Shown piece by piece: positions 1 through 5,023 of a stretch of 5,023 nucleotides of DNA. How positions within the stretch are numbered: position 1 is the stretch's first letter; each line of letters opens with the position of its first letter. The stretch covers positions 1 to 5,023 of the forward strand of contig JAJXTK010000495.1 of assembly GCA_021783935.1 (NCBI GenBank), written 5' to 3'. The notes under the pieces are model-generated. The model was not told where the DNA came from. It was given only the letters and a program-made list of their open reading frames with translations, and searched no databases. Source of the DNA: Myxococcales bacterium (GTDB taxonomy: Bacteria > Myxococcota_A > Polyangia > Polyangiales > JADJMO01). The position numbers were made by a program, and so were the translations under genes.

Positions 1-2694
1 GGAGCGGGTGAACTGCGCGCTCGAGCCGTCGACCGGGAAGCCCTGCACCCAAATCTGATCGGGGTAGTACTGCCACGCCGGAACCTTGAGTCTCAACGAG
101 TACGTGCCCAACGGGTCGCCAGGGTCGATCGTGACCTGGCCGACGTAGCTCAAGACCTCGGTGTACCCCGACGGGCTCGGCCAGAAGGAGGCCGTCTTGG
201 TCGTCCCGCCGTTGGTCAGCGTCAACGAGCCACCCCAGCTCGACGGATCCCACCCTTGGGCCCACCGCACGTAGAGGGTCCCGGGGCGCTTCACGTCGAT
301 GGTCGTCGTGAAGATCCCGTAGAAGCCCGAGTAGCCGTAGCCGCTCGACGTCGACGCGAGGCTCACGTCGTACAACGTCGTCGGGCAGTACATCCCCTCG
401 CCGGCCGTCGTCTCGAGCCCCTTGTTGTTCGGGACGATCAGCTCCGCCCGGCCGTCGAGGTTCACGTCGGCGACCACCGGCTCTTCCACGATCGTGCCGC
501 TCGATCGCGGCGTGCTGTAGATGACCGTGCCGGTCGTGCCGTCGTAGATGCGCGTGTAGCACTCGTCGCCGTACACGACCTCCGCCTTGCCGTCGGCGTC
601 GAAGTCGAAGACGGTCGAGCCGGTGCGCGCCGAGCTCTGATCCTGCGTGCGCCGGTTCCAGAGGATCCCCGCCGCGCAGTTCGCGTCGGGCCCCCCCGCC
701 GAGCACGCGCCGGTCGCCAGGCAGTCGCAGTTCGACGCCGAGCGGTTGCAGGTGCCGGTGAAGGTCTTGCCGTTGCGCGTGACCGTGCGCGCCGAGCCGG
801 CCGCGACGCAGTCGACGTCGAACACCGAGTAGTAAGCCCCCCCGGCCACGCCGATCTCGGGGAGCCCGTCGCCGTCGAAGTCGGCGATGTTGATCGGACC
901 GCCGCCGCCGCCAGGGATCCGGATGTCGCCGACGTATTTCGGCGCGGGCGAGGTGCCCGACGGGAAGCCCATGATCGGCGCGCCGGTCGCGGTCATGAGC
1001 CGCAGGCGGTTGTAGCCCACCCACGCGATCTCCGGCGCCGTCCCCGGCGTGCCGAAGTCGCCGAAATCGGCGACCGCCTGCATGGTCGGGTTGTAGAAGT
1101 CGATCGGCCCGAAGGTCAGCGAGTTGCCGCTCGAGTCCGTCGCGACCGTCGGCGACTTCGAGACCCAGCCGCTCCCGGGCACGTAGGCGAAGACGCCCAG
1201 CCGGTTGATGAGCTCGATCTTCCCGTCGTTGTCGATGTCCGCGAGGATCGGGCCGCCGTCGTACTGCTCGGTCGCGTTGCCGCTGCCGAACGGCGCGGGC
1301 GGGCTCGCGATCAGCTGGCCGGCGCCGCTGATGACGTACCCCGGCGAGGCGATGATCTCCGGGTAGCCGTCGCCGTCGAGATCCTGCGCCGCGAGACCGC
1401 CGTTGCCCCAGGTCGGCACCTGAAGATACGTCCACCCGCCGCTGCCGTCGCCGGCAAAGGCGCGACCATGGATCGACGAGCCCGGCTGATGCCAGCCCGC
1501 ATAGGGCAGCGCGGTGTAGGCGATCGACGCTCCGGTGCCGGTGGCGGCCACCGAATACGCCAGCACGCGCGACGGCGCGACGAGGCCGATCTTCGTCTTG
1601 TACGCGTCCAGCGCGCGATCGAGCACCACCACCTCGGGCACGCCGTCCTTGTTCAGGTCGACCAGCAGCGGCGCCTGCGCCTCGTGGAAGGACAGGGCGA
1701 AGCCGTCTGGGTCGGCCGGCAGCCCCTTGCTGTTGGGGATCACCAGCTGCGGCGTGCAGGTGGCGCCGGAGCTCGGGACGCCGGGGAAGAACTTCAGCTT
1801 GCCGCCGTTCTCGGTGGTGAGGTTGTTGTAGTCATATGGCGCGATGTTGCGGCTCGGCGACGCCACCGCGACGAAGAGCGGGCTCGAGCTGAACGTCGGA
1901 TCGAACTGCCCGACGCTCACCGAGCCGTAGTACTCGTTGTAGGAGTCCGCGTCGTTGGTCGTGCAGTCGACCTTGGGCGTGAGGCCGCCGTACGTGGTCG
2001 CCGGCTGGGCGCACAGGCCGCTGAACGCGCCCGACGTCCAGCTCGTGCAAGTTCCGGTCGTCGAGCCCGCGGGGATGTTGCAGTACTGGTCGAGCTGACA
2101 GTCGGTGTTCTTGGTGCAGCCGCCGTTGAAGTTGATCTTGCTGCCGAAGGAGCTGCCGGCGATCGCGTCGGCGTTGTAGCCGCCGTCGACGCCCGGCGTG
2201 ATGGGGATGGTGACGCCGCCGCCGTCCGCGTCGGCGTAGACGAGCCCGTCGAGCGGCAGGCCACCGTCGGTCGTGTCGATGAAGGTGTTGCAGTACGGAT
2301 CGCAGGGGTTCGTCGCGCAGTTGGTCGGCGCGCCGAGCCCCTTGACCGACAGGCTCGGGTCGGTCGGATCGGCGCTGCTCTCTGCCGGCTCGGGCACCGA
2401 CTTGGTCGTGATGGGCCCCTTCTCGCCGCACTCGCCCCACACGCCGCCGTGACAGACCTGCGCCCCCTCGAGGCAGTCGACCACGCCGTCGTGCGTGCGC
2501 AGCACGATGCCGCACGAACGCGAATCGCCGTCGGTGCACGGCCCGTTGCCATTGCTCGCCCACGGCCAATTGGGGTTTCCGCCCGCCGTGTCGCCGTGCT
2601 GGGAGTCGCCGCCGCACCCGCCGAGGACGGGCACGACGACGAGCGCGAGGGCCAGCGCTCGGAGCGAATGCAAGCGGTCGATTCGCGTCCGCAT
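1..2694 (-). CDS. FG-GAP/VCBS repeat Cys-rich lipoprotein, C-terminus cut by window edge
   Basis: Probable surface-anchored calcium-binding repeat protein; its partner or ligand is unknown. The frame is open from ATG 2694 to base 1 (898 residues, no stop). An N-terminal signal peptide has Arg2, Arg4, Arg7 and Arg12, a hydrophobic stretch at about 13-24 and lipobox L-G-G-C with lipidated Cys27. Residue +2 is Gly, so outer-membrane sorting is expected by the usual Lol rule. Residues 53-89 hold a Cys-rich module (C53, C61, C74, C81, C89) with the motif QVCHGGVWGECG. Further Cys follow at 126-135 (NPCDPYC) and 193-244. From about 340 to 755 come FG-GAP-like loops of the D-x-[DN]-x-D-G-x-x-E type, near 346, 438, 486, 543 (degenerate), 605, 697 and 743. 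A second Cys-rich insert lies at 629-673, just before the WNRRTQD segment. Residues about 774-898 are beta-rich and Tyr/Trp-rich and I do not recognise them. Beta-propeller folding and Ca2+ binding are family knowledge. The ligand and any cell-surface role are inference. The start is supported by a strong Shine-Dalgarno. Confidence 0.93.
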   Translation of the reverse strand, partial: MRTRIDRLHSLRALALALVVVPVLGGCGGDSQHGDTAGGNPNWPWASNGNGPCTDGDSRSCGIVLRTHDGVVDCLEGAQVCHGGVWGECGEKGPITTKSVPEPAESSADPTDPSLSVKGLGAPTNCATNPCDPYCNTFIDTTDGGLPLDGLVYADADGGGVTIPITPGVDGGYNADAIAGSSFGSKINFNGGCTKNTDCQLDQYCNIPAGSTTGTCTSWTSGAFSGLCAQPATTYGGLTPKVDCTTNDADSYNEYYGSVSVGQFDPTFSSSPLFVAVASPSRNIAPYDYNNLTTENGGKLKFFPGVPSSGATCTPQLVIPNSKGLPADPDGFALSFHEAQAPLLVDLNKDGVPEVVVLDRALDAYKTKIGLVAPSRVLAYSVAATGTGASIAYTALPYAGWHQPGSSIHGRAFAGDGSGGWTYLQVPTWGNGGLAAQDLDGDGYPEIIASPGYVISGAGQLIASPPAPFGSGNATEQYDGGPILADIDNDGKIELINRLGVFAYVPGSGWVSKSPTVATDSSGNSLTFGPIDFYNPTMQAVADFGDFGTPGTAPEIAWVGYNRLRLMTATGAPIMGFPSGTSPAPKYVGDIRIPGGGGGPINIADFDGDGLPEIGVAGGAYYSVFDVDCVAAGSARTVTRNGKTFTGTCNRSASNCDCLATGACSAGGPDANCAAGILWNRRTQDQSSARTGSTVFDFDADGKAEVVYGDECYTRIYDGTTGTVIYSTPRSSGTIVEEPVVADVNLDGRAELIVPNNKGLETTAGEGMYCPTTLYDVSLASTSSGYGYSGFYGIFTTTIDVKRPGTLYVRWAQGWDPSSWGGSLTLTNGGTTKTASFWPSPSGYTEVLSYVGQVTIDPGDPLGTYSLRLKVPAWQYYPDQIWVQGFPVDGSSAQFTRS

Positions 2695-2695
2695 C

Positions 2696-3562
2696 TCACC
2701 CTCCCAAGTAAGCGGCCGTACCATCGAACTCCACTCGCCACGCGTCTTGCGTCCCCACCGCGTCGGTCGGCGCCCCGAGCAGCTGCTGGATGGTCTGGCC
2801 GTTGAGCTGCTTGTTGGCCTCGGAGACCGGGATCTTCACGACGAGGCTCACGCCGCCGAGATCCTTGCAGTCGGCGGAGAGCGTCCCCGCGAGCCCGATT
2901 TGGGCGATGGCCAGCGTCGACGGCGAGGTCGTCGAACCGTAGACGATCGCGAAGCCGGTCTGGGTCGAGCCTCCGAGCGCGCGCGTCGTCGCGTCGACGG
3001 AGACCGGGAAGGTCGAAGCCGGGCCCTGCGTGCCCGGCGGGCTCTTGCCGTCGGAGTTGCCGATCGTGGCGTTGACCGACTGCGGGGTCGACGTGAGCCC
3101 GCTCAGCTTCAGCACCAGCCAGCCGCCGCTGACCCGGCTCGCTTCGGCGTTCCATGCGTCCTTGAAGGCCTGCGGCAGCGACGGGGAGGGGGTGACCCCA
3201 GCGAGCGAGAGCGTGTGCGTGTCGGTGCTGCAGAACGTGAGCGGGCTGACGTTCGGCCCCTTCGGCCCGACCGGACCGTCGACGATGGCGATGTCGGGCA
3301 CCGGGCCGAAGTCCGGCTGCGTCGGCGCATCGGTCGCGGTCGAGTCGTTTTGGCCCGAGGCGTCCGACGCGCCGTCGCCGACGACGTCGGTGTCGCCGGT
3401 GGGGAGGCTCGAGTCATCGGTGACGTTGCCTGTGTCATCCGCGGGCGTGACGGAGGCGGGGAGCGGGTGGCCGGTCTTGCTGCATCCACCCACAATCCCC
3501 GACAGCGCGAGGGCAAGCGCGCCAGTGAGCGCCGTCACTTCCGCGTCAAAGCGACTTCTCAT
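2696..3562 (-). CDS. putative lipoprotein with acidic Asp/Thr/Ser linker, unknown C-terminal domain
   Basis: 288 residues. I do not recognise the family. The frame stays open upstream to 3676, but ATG 3562 is chosen because AGGAG sits seven bases before it and translation from it gives a lipoprotein signal peptide directly: hydrophobic core at about 11-24 and lipobox V-G-G-C with Cys27. The n-region is odd: Arg2 and Arg4 are balanced by Asp6 and Glu8. Residues about 38-105 form a low-complexity linker with some 13 Asp between 42 and 95, plus many Thr, Ser, Pro and Gly. Linkers like this are common between a lipid anchor and a surface domain in Myxococcota lipoproteins. Residues about 106-288 look like a folded, probably beta-rich domain. 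Its two Cys (111 and 232) could form a disulfide. It contains a Trp-rich segment near 137-148 and ends in AAYLGG. It directly precedes the FG-GAP lipoprotein gene with one base between stop and start, so the two are probably co-expressed and may act together at the outer membrane. That partnership is inferred from arrangement only. Confidence 0.82.
   Translation of the reverse strand: MRSRFDAEVTALTGALALALSGIVGGCSKTGHPLPASVTPADDTGNVTDDSSLPTGDTDVVGDGASDASGQNDSTATDAPTQPDFGPVPDIAIVDGPVGPKGPNVSPLTFCSTDTHTLSLAGVTPSPSLPQAFKDAWNAEASRVSGGWLVLKLSGLTSTPQSVNATIGNSDGKSPPGTQGPASTFPVSVDATTRALGGSTQTGFAIVYGSTTSPSTLAIAQIGLAGTLSADCKDLGGVSLVVKIPVSEANKQLNGQTIQQLLGAPTDAVGTQDAWRVEFDGTAAYLGG
2700..2705 (-). promoter_or_regulatory. 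Shine-Dalgarno of the FG-GAP lipoprotein gene
   Basis: On the minus strand GGGAGG lies five bases before ATG 2694. It sits inside the last codons (Leu-Gly-Gly) of the upstream lipoprotein gene, whose TGA at 2698-2696 is separated from the ATG by one base. The ribosome site therefore lies entirely within the upstream coding sequence, which fixes this start and suggests translational coupling. Confidence 0.8.
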
Positions 3563-3569
3563 TCGCCCG

Positions 3570-3574
3570 CTCCT
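3570..3574 (-). promoter_or_regulatory. Shine-Dalgarno deciding the start of the acidic-linker lipoprotein
   Basis: AGGAG on the minus strand, seven bases before ATG 3562. Upstream in-frame starts (ATG at 3616 and 3676) would add 18 or 38 Arg/Gly-rich residues before the signal peptide, so the 3562 start is preferred. Confidence 0.75.
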
Positions 3575-3688
3575 GGCTCTGGGACAAACGCCCCATCCAA
3601 GCAAGTCGTACGCCATGCGCGATGTCCGCCGCCCCGCGTGTGCGCTGGCCTTTGCGCTCTCAAGGTACCCTCGCAATCAGTGCGGAGT

Positions 3689-3704
3689 CGGAAAATTGTT
3701 TCCG
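3689..3704. promoter_or_regulatory. candidate operator palindrome upstream of the lipoprotein operon
   Basis: CGGAAAATTGTTTCCG has perfect 6-bp arms (CGGAAA/TTTCCG) around a 4-base centre. It contains the most AT-rich run of the spacer in otherwise very GC-rich DNA. It lies about 127-142 bp upstream of ATG 3562. Its size and symmetry fit a dimeric regulator site, but no regulator gene is nearby and no known consensus is matched. It could also be chance. Confidence 0.25.
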
Positions 3705-3775
3705 GGCCACTCGCCCACCCCCACGCACTCCACCACCTCCGGCGGCTCCGCGTGGCGCTCGCGCATGGGGTGCCC

Positions 3776-3903
3776 CTAGCAGGCCGTTGAGTTTCTCCGG
3801 AGCTGCCCGATCCTCTCCCGCGTCAACCCGAAACTCGCCGCGCGATCGACACGGCCTGCTGGCTGTCACAGGTCCCGCAGGCCGTATCTCAACGGCCTGC
3901 TAG
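3776..3903. mobile_element. 128-bp MITE/REP-like element with perfect 16-bp terminal inverted repeats
   Basis: CTAGCAGGCCGTTGAG at 3776-3791 is repeated exactly in reverse complement at 3888-3903. The core 9-mer GCAGGCCGT occurs four times in alternating orientation: 3779-3787 (+), 3851-3859 (-), 3877-3885 (+) and 3892-3900 (-). If the outer CTAG at each end (3776-3779 and 3900-3903) is a target duplication, the element proper is 3780-3899 (120 bp) with 12-bp inverted ends beginning CAGGCCGTTGAG. These ends resemble, from memory, the CAGGCTGTTGA-type ends of some IS families such as IS1182, but I cannot confirm the family. No transposase is encoded, so if mobile it is a non-autonomous MITE or a solo remnant. 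The alternative is a REP/BIME-like structural repeat. The repeats themselves are certain; the mobile interpretation is inference. Confidence 0.6.
3877..3900 (-). repeat. 9-bp hairpin at one end of the inverted-repeat element
   Basis: On the minus strand GCAGGCCGT, loop TGAGAT, ACGGCCTGC forms a perfect 9-bp stem with seven G-C pairs. It lies about 90 bp after the Uma2 stop, so it could slow or end transcription of that gene. It is followed by GGGACC and not a T-run, so it is not a standard intrinsic terminator. The second arm (3877-3885) can instead pair with 3851-3859 across a 17-base loop, so two mutually exclusive hairpins are possible. Confidence 0.55.
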
Positions 3904-3990
3904 CGGCTCGCCTCCTCTGCGCGGCAACGCAGTCCTCGAGCGAGACGGATTGCGCGGCGTCGGCCCTCGTCCCGACGATTGCGCCTCCCA

Positions 3991-4584
3991 TCAGCTCGGA
4001 GGCGCGTGCGCAGCCTCGAGCTCGACCCCCTCGTACACGGCGTCGAGCGCGAGCCGCACCCCGACGCTCCCGAGGTCGACCTGCGCGCCCTCGCCGTACA
4101 CGCGCAGCTCCCAGACCTCGCCGCGGCGGGTGAAGACCTCGACTCGGGGATGGGTCGTCGAGACGAGCACGTACTCGGCGAGCGAGGCGATCGTGCGGTA
4201 GTGCGCGAACTTCTCGCCGCGGTCGTAGGCCTCGGTCGAGGGCGAGAGCACCTCGATCACCACGCGCGGGTTCAGCAGCGTGGTGCGCGCGTCGCCCTCT
4301 AGCTCGGGCTTGCCGCACACGATGGACGCGTCCGGATAGGTATAGAGCCCCGTGAGCATCGCTTTGACGCGGAGGTTCGAGTCGTACGCGCGACACGGGG
4401 AGCCCCTGAGCGCCGCACGAAGCTCGCCGCCCATGGCGAGGATGAGCTCGCTGCGGGCGGTCGTCCCGCCGCTCATCGCGTGAGTCTGCCCGTCGAGGAA
4501 CTCGTGCTTCTCGGGTGCACGCTCTTCGAGGGCGAGGTACTCGTCGACCGTCAGCAGCCGAACCGCCGCGTCGCCTGGGGCCAT
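3991..4584 (-). CDS. Uma2-family (DUF820) PD-(D/E)XK nuclease-fold protein
   Basis: 197 residues, full length for the family (usually about 180-200). It starts at ATG 4584 with MAPGDAAVRLLTVDEYLALE, where the T-V-D-E-Y-L segment is the typical Uma2 N-terminal helix. The frame can be extended to GTG 4641, but that adds only an Arg/Gly-rich stretch. Conserved features in order are KHEFLDG (26-32), YPDAS with Pro84 and Asp85 of the PD motif, VVIEVLSPST with Glu111 (107-116), YDRGEKF with Lys125 (120-126) and LAEYVLV (135-141). Asp85, Glu111 and Lys125 are the likely active-site set of the PD-(D/E)XK fold, so the enzyme looks intact. The family is annotated as putative restriction-like endonucleases; substrate and biological role are generally unknown. 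No methylase, transposase or toxin/antitoxin partner is adjacent. It is transcribed divergently from the HAD gene. No clear Shine-Dalgarno precedes ATG 4584. Confidence 0.93.
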   Translation of the reverse strand: MAPGDAAVRLLTVDEYLALEERAPEKHEFLDGQTHAMSGGTTARSELILAMGGELRAALRGSPCRAYDSNLRVKAMLTGLYTYPDASIVCGKPELEGDARTTLLNPRVVIEVLSPSTEAYDRGEKFAHYRTIASLAEYVLVSTTHPRVEVFTRRGEVWELRVYGEGAQVDLGSVGVRLALDAVYEGVELEAAHAPPS

Positions 4585-4590
4585 GCGCCG

Positions 4591-4596
4591 AGGATA
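4591..4596 (-). promoter_or_regulatory. candidate -10 element for the Uma2 gene, possible leaderless transcript
   Basis: On the minus strand TATCCT lies six bases before ATG 4584. It is one of few TA-containing hexamers in this GC-rich region. No ribosome site lies between it and the ATG, and a start site about 6-8 bases after such a hexamer would fall at the ATG itself. The hexamer 17 bases further upstream (GTGGCG) is a poor -35. Weak evidence. Confidence 0.25.
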
Positions 4597-4721
4597 CCGT
4601 GCTGCCAGCTCGTCGCCACGCGCCCCGCGTCGGCCGCCCACCCCGCGCGCGACGCCCAGCGCCGCGCTCGATCGCCGCGCGCCCGGCGCGCTCGCCTCGA
4701 CGTGCTACGAACCGGCGCGGC

Positions 4722-5023
4722 ATGCCGATCAAGCTCCTCGCGCTCGACGTCGACGGCACGCTCCTGCGGAGCGATGGCGCGATCGATCCGCGCGACGAGG
4801 CGGCCATCGCGCGCGCGCGCGCGGCGGGCATCACGGTGACGCTCTCGACCGGCAGGCTCGCGAGCGGCTCGCTCGCGATCGCGCGCCGGCTCGGCATCCG
4901 CGTGCCGTTGGTGTGCGCCGACGGCGCGACGATCGTCGAGCCGCGCGACGGCGCCGTGCTCGAGAGCCGCACCATCGACGTCGCGGTCGCCGAGGCGATC
5001 GTCCGCCGCCTCGAGGAGCACGG
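4722..5023 (+). CDS. HAD-superfamily Cof-type hydrolase, N-terminal part, cut by window edge
   Basis: 100 complete codons are visible before the right edge, open throughout. The start MPIKLLALDVDGTLL places HAD motif I at D9-V-D11-G-T-L, with Asp9 the expected nucleophile and Asp11 the acid/base. Motif II is STGR at 42-45. VCADGA (64-69) matches the Cof-family position usually read as S-N-G-A, here with Asp67 in place of Asn. Cof-type (class IIB cap) members are cytosolic Mg2+-dependent phosphatases acting on sugar phosphates, pyridoxal phosphate or similar; the substrate cannot be told from this part, and motifs III and IV lie outside the window. ATG 4722 is chosen because motif I falls at the usual distance from it. 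There is no clear Shine-Dalgarno. It is divergent from the Uma2 gene, with 137 bp between the starts. Confidence 0.92.
   Translation, partial: MPIKLLALDVDGTLLRSDGAIDPRDEAAIARARAAGITVTLSTGRLASGSLAIARRLGIRVPLVCADGATIVEPRDGAVLESRTIDVAVAEAIVRRLEEH

Larger units (their letters stand above)
3563..3990. other. non-coding spacer between the Uma2 gene and the lipoprotein operon
   Basis: This 428-bp stretch has no convincing gene on either strand. The short open frames across it encode Arg/Pro/Ser-rich peptides without domains and have no ribosome sites worth the name. It must contain the promoter of the lipoprotein operon, because the next gene upstream on that strand (Uma2) ends at 3991 and a structured repeat intervenes. 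I could not identify a convincing -35/-10 pair or a sigma-54 -24/-12 pair. What can be seen is an AT-rich palindrome at 3689-3704 and the inverted-repeat element at 3776-3903. The segments 3705-3775 and 3904-3990 show nothing distinctive. Confidence 0.7.

Noticed and set aside
256..2805. 849-codon open frame on the plus strand
   Set aside because: It is antisense to the FG-GAP lipoprotein gene. Its product is Arg/Val/Ala/Asp-rich without domains, as expected for a frame mirrored from GC-rich codons, while the minus frame gives a signal peptide, a lipobox and repeated calcium-loop motifs.
1917..3155. 412-codon minus-strand open frame spanning both lipoprotein genes
   Set aside because: It is a shifted frame across two well-supported genes; the product is Arg/Ala/Ser/Thr-rich low complexity with no domain.
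3652..3676. TTGCG...CGCAA short inverted repeat around a GGTACC site
   Set aside because: The arms are only 5 bp and are not centred on the GGTACC palindrome, so this is probably coincidence.
2495..3790. 431-codon plus-strand open frame
   Set aside because: It is antisense to the lipoprotein operon and its start region, Arg-rich and without recognisable motifs.
3660..3869. 69-codon minus-strand open frame in the spacer
   Set aside because: It is a Gly/Arg/Ala-rich product that partly translates the repeat element, with no domain.
3866..3992. 41-codon minus-strand open frame whose ATG overlaps the Uma2 stop (ATGA)
   Set aside because: The overlap looks like coupling, but the peptide runs into the inverted-repeat element for its stop, has no recognisable feature and no good ribosome site. 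I treat it as chance.
3991..4584. Uma2 protein as part of a restriction or defence system
   Set aside because: No methylase, helicase, toxin/antitoxin or phage gene is adjacent, and Uma2 genes often occur as scattered single copies, so no system is claimed.
3866..4975. 369-codon minus-strand open frame covering the Uma2 and HAD genes
   Set aside because: It overlaps two clear family members in the wrong frame, and most of its product is Arg/Ala-rich noise.

Overview
The window is very GC-rich, and third codon positions are almost always G or C. It carries Asp/Thr-rich lipoproteins and a Cys-rich FG-GAP/VCBS repeat protein of a type common in predatory or soil deltaproteobacteria. I infer a member of Myxococcota, most likely class Polyangia (Polyangiales). 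This rests on gene style, not on a marker gene.

Layout. Positions 1-3562 hold two adjacent minus-strand genes that form a tight operon. The upstream gene (3562 to 2696) encodes a 288-residue lipoprotein with a long acidic linker and an unrecognised C-terminal domain. One base after its stop, a second lipoprotein begins at 2694 and runs off the left edge: 898 residues, with about seven FG-GAP/VCBS-type calcium-loop repeats, two Cys-rich modules and a beta-rich C-terminal region. The reading frame of this large gene is unbroken from 2694 to base 1. The long open frames on the opposite strand and in the other minus frames are composition shadows.

Positions 3563-3990 are non-coding. They contain an AT-rich palindrome upstream of the operon and a compact 128-bp element (3776-3903) bounded by perfect 16-bp inverted repeats, with two further inverted copies of the core inside. 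It looks like a MITE or REP-type mobile or structural element.

Positions 3991-4584 (minus) encode a complete Uma2-family (DUF820) PD-(D/E)XK-type nuclease-fold protein. After a 137-bp divergent intergenic region, a plus-strand HAD-superfamily (Cof-type) hydrolase starts at 4722 and is cut by the right edge.

Functionally, the two lipoproteins probably act together at the cell envelope or surface. The Uma2 and HAD genes look like unrelated single genes. I see no defence island, CRISPR array, tRNA or rRNA. The most unusual structure is the 128-bp inverted-repeat element.
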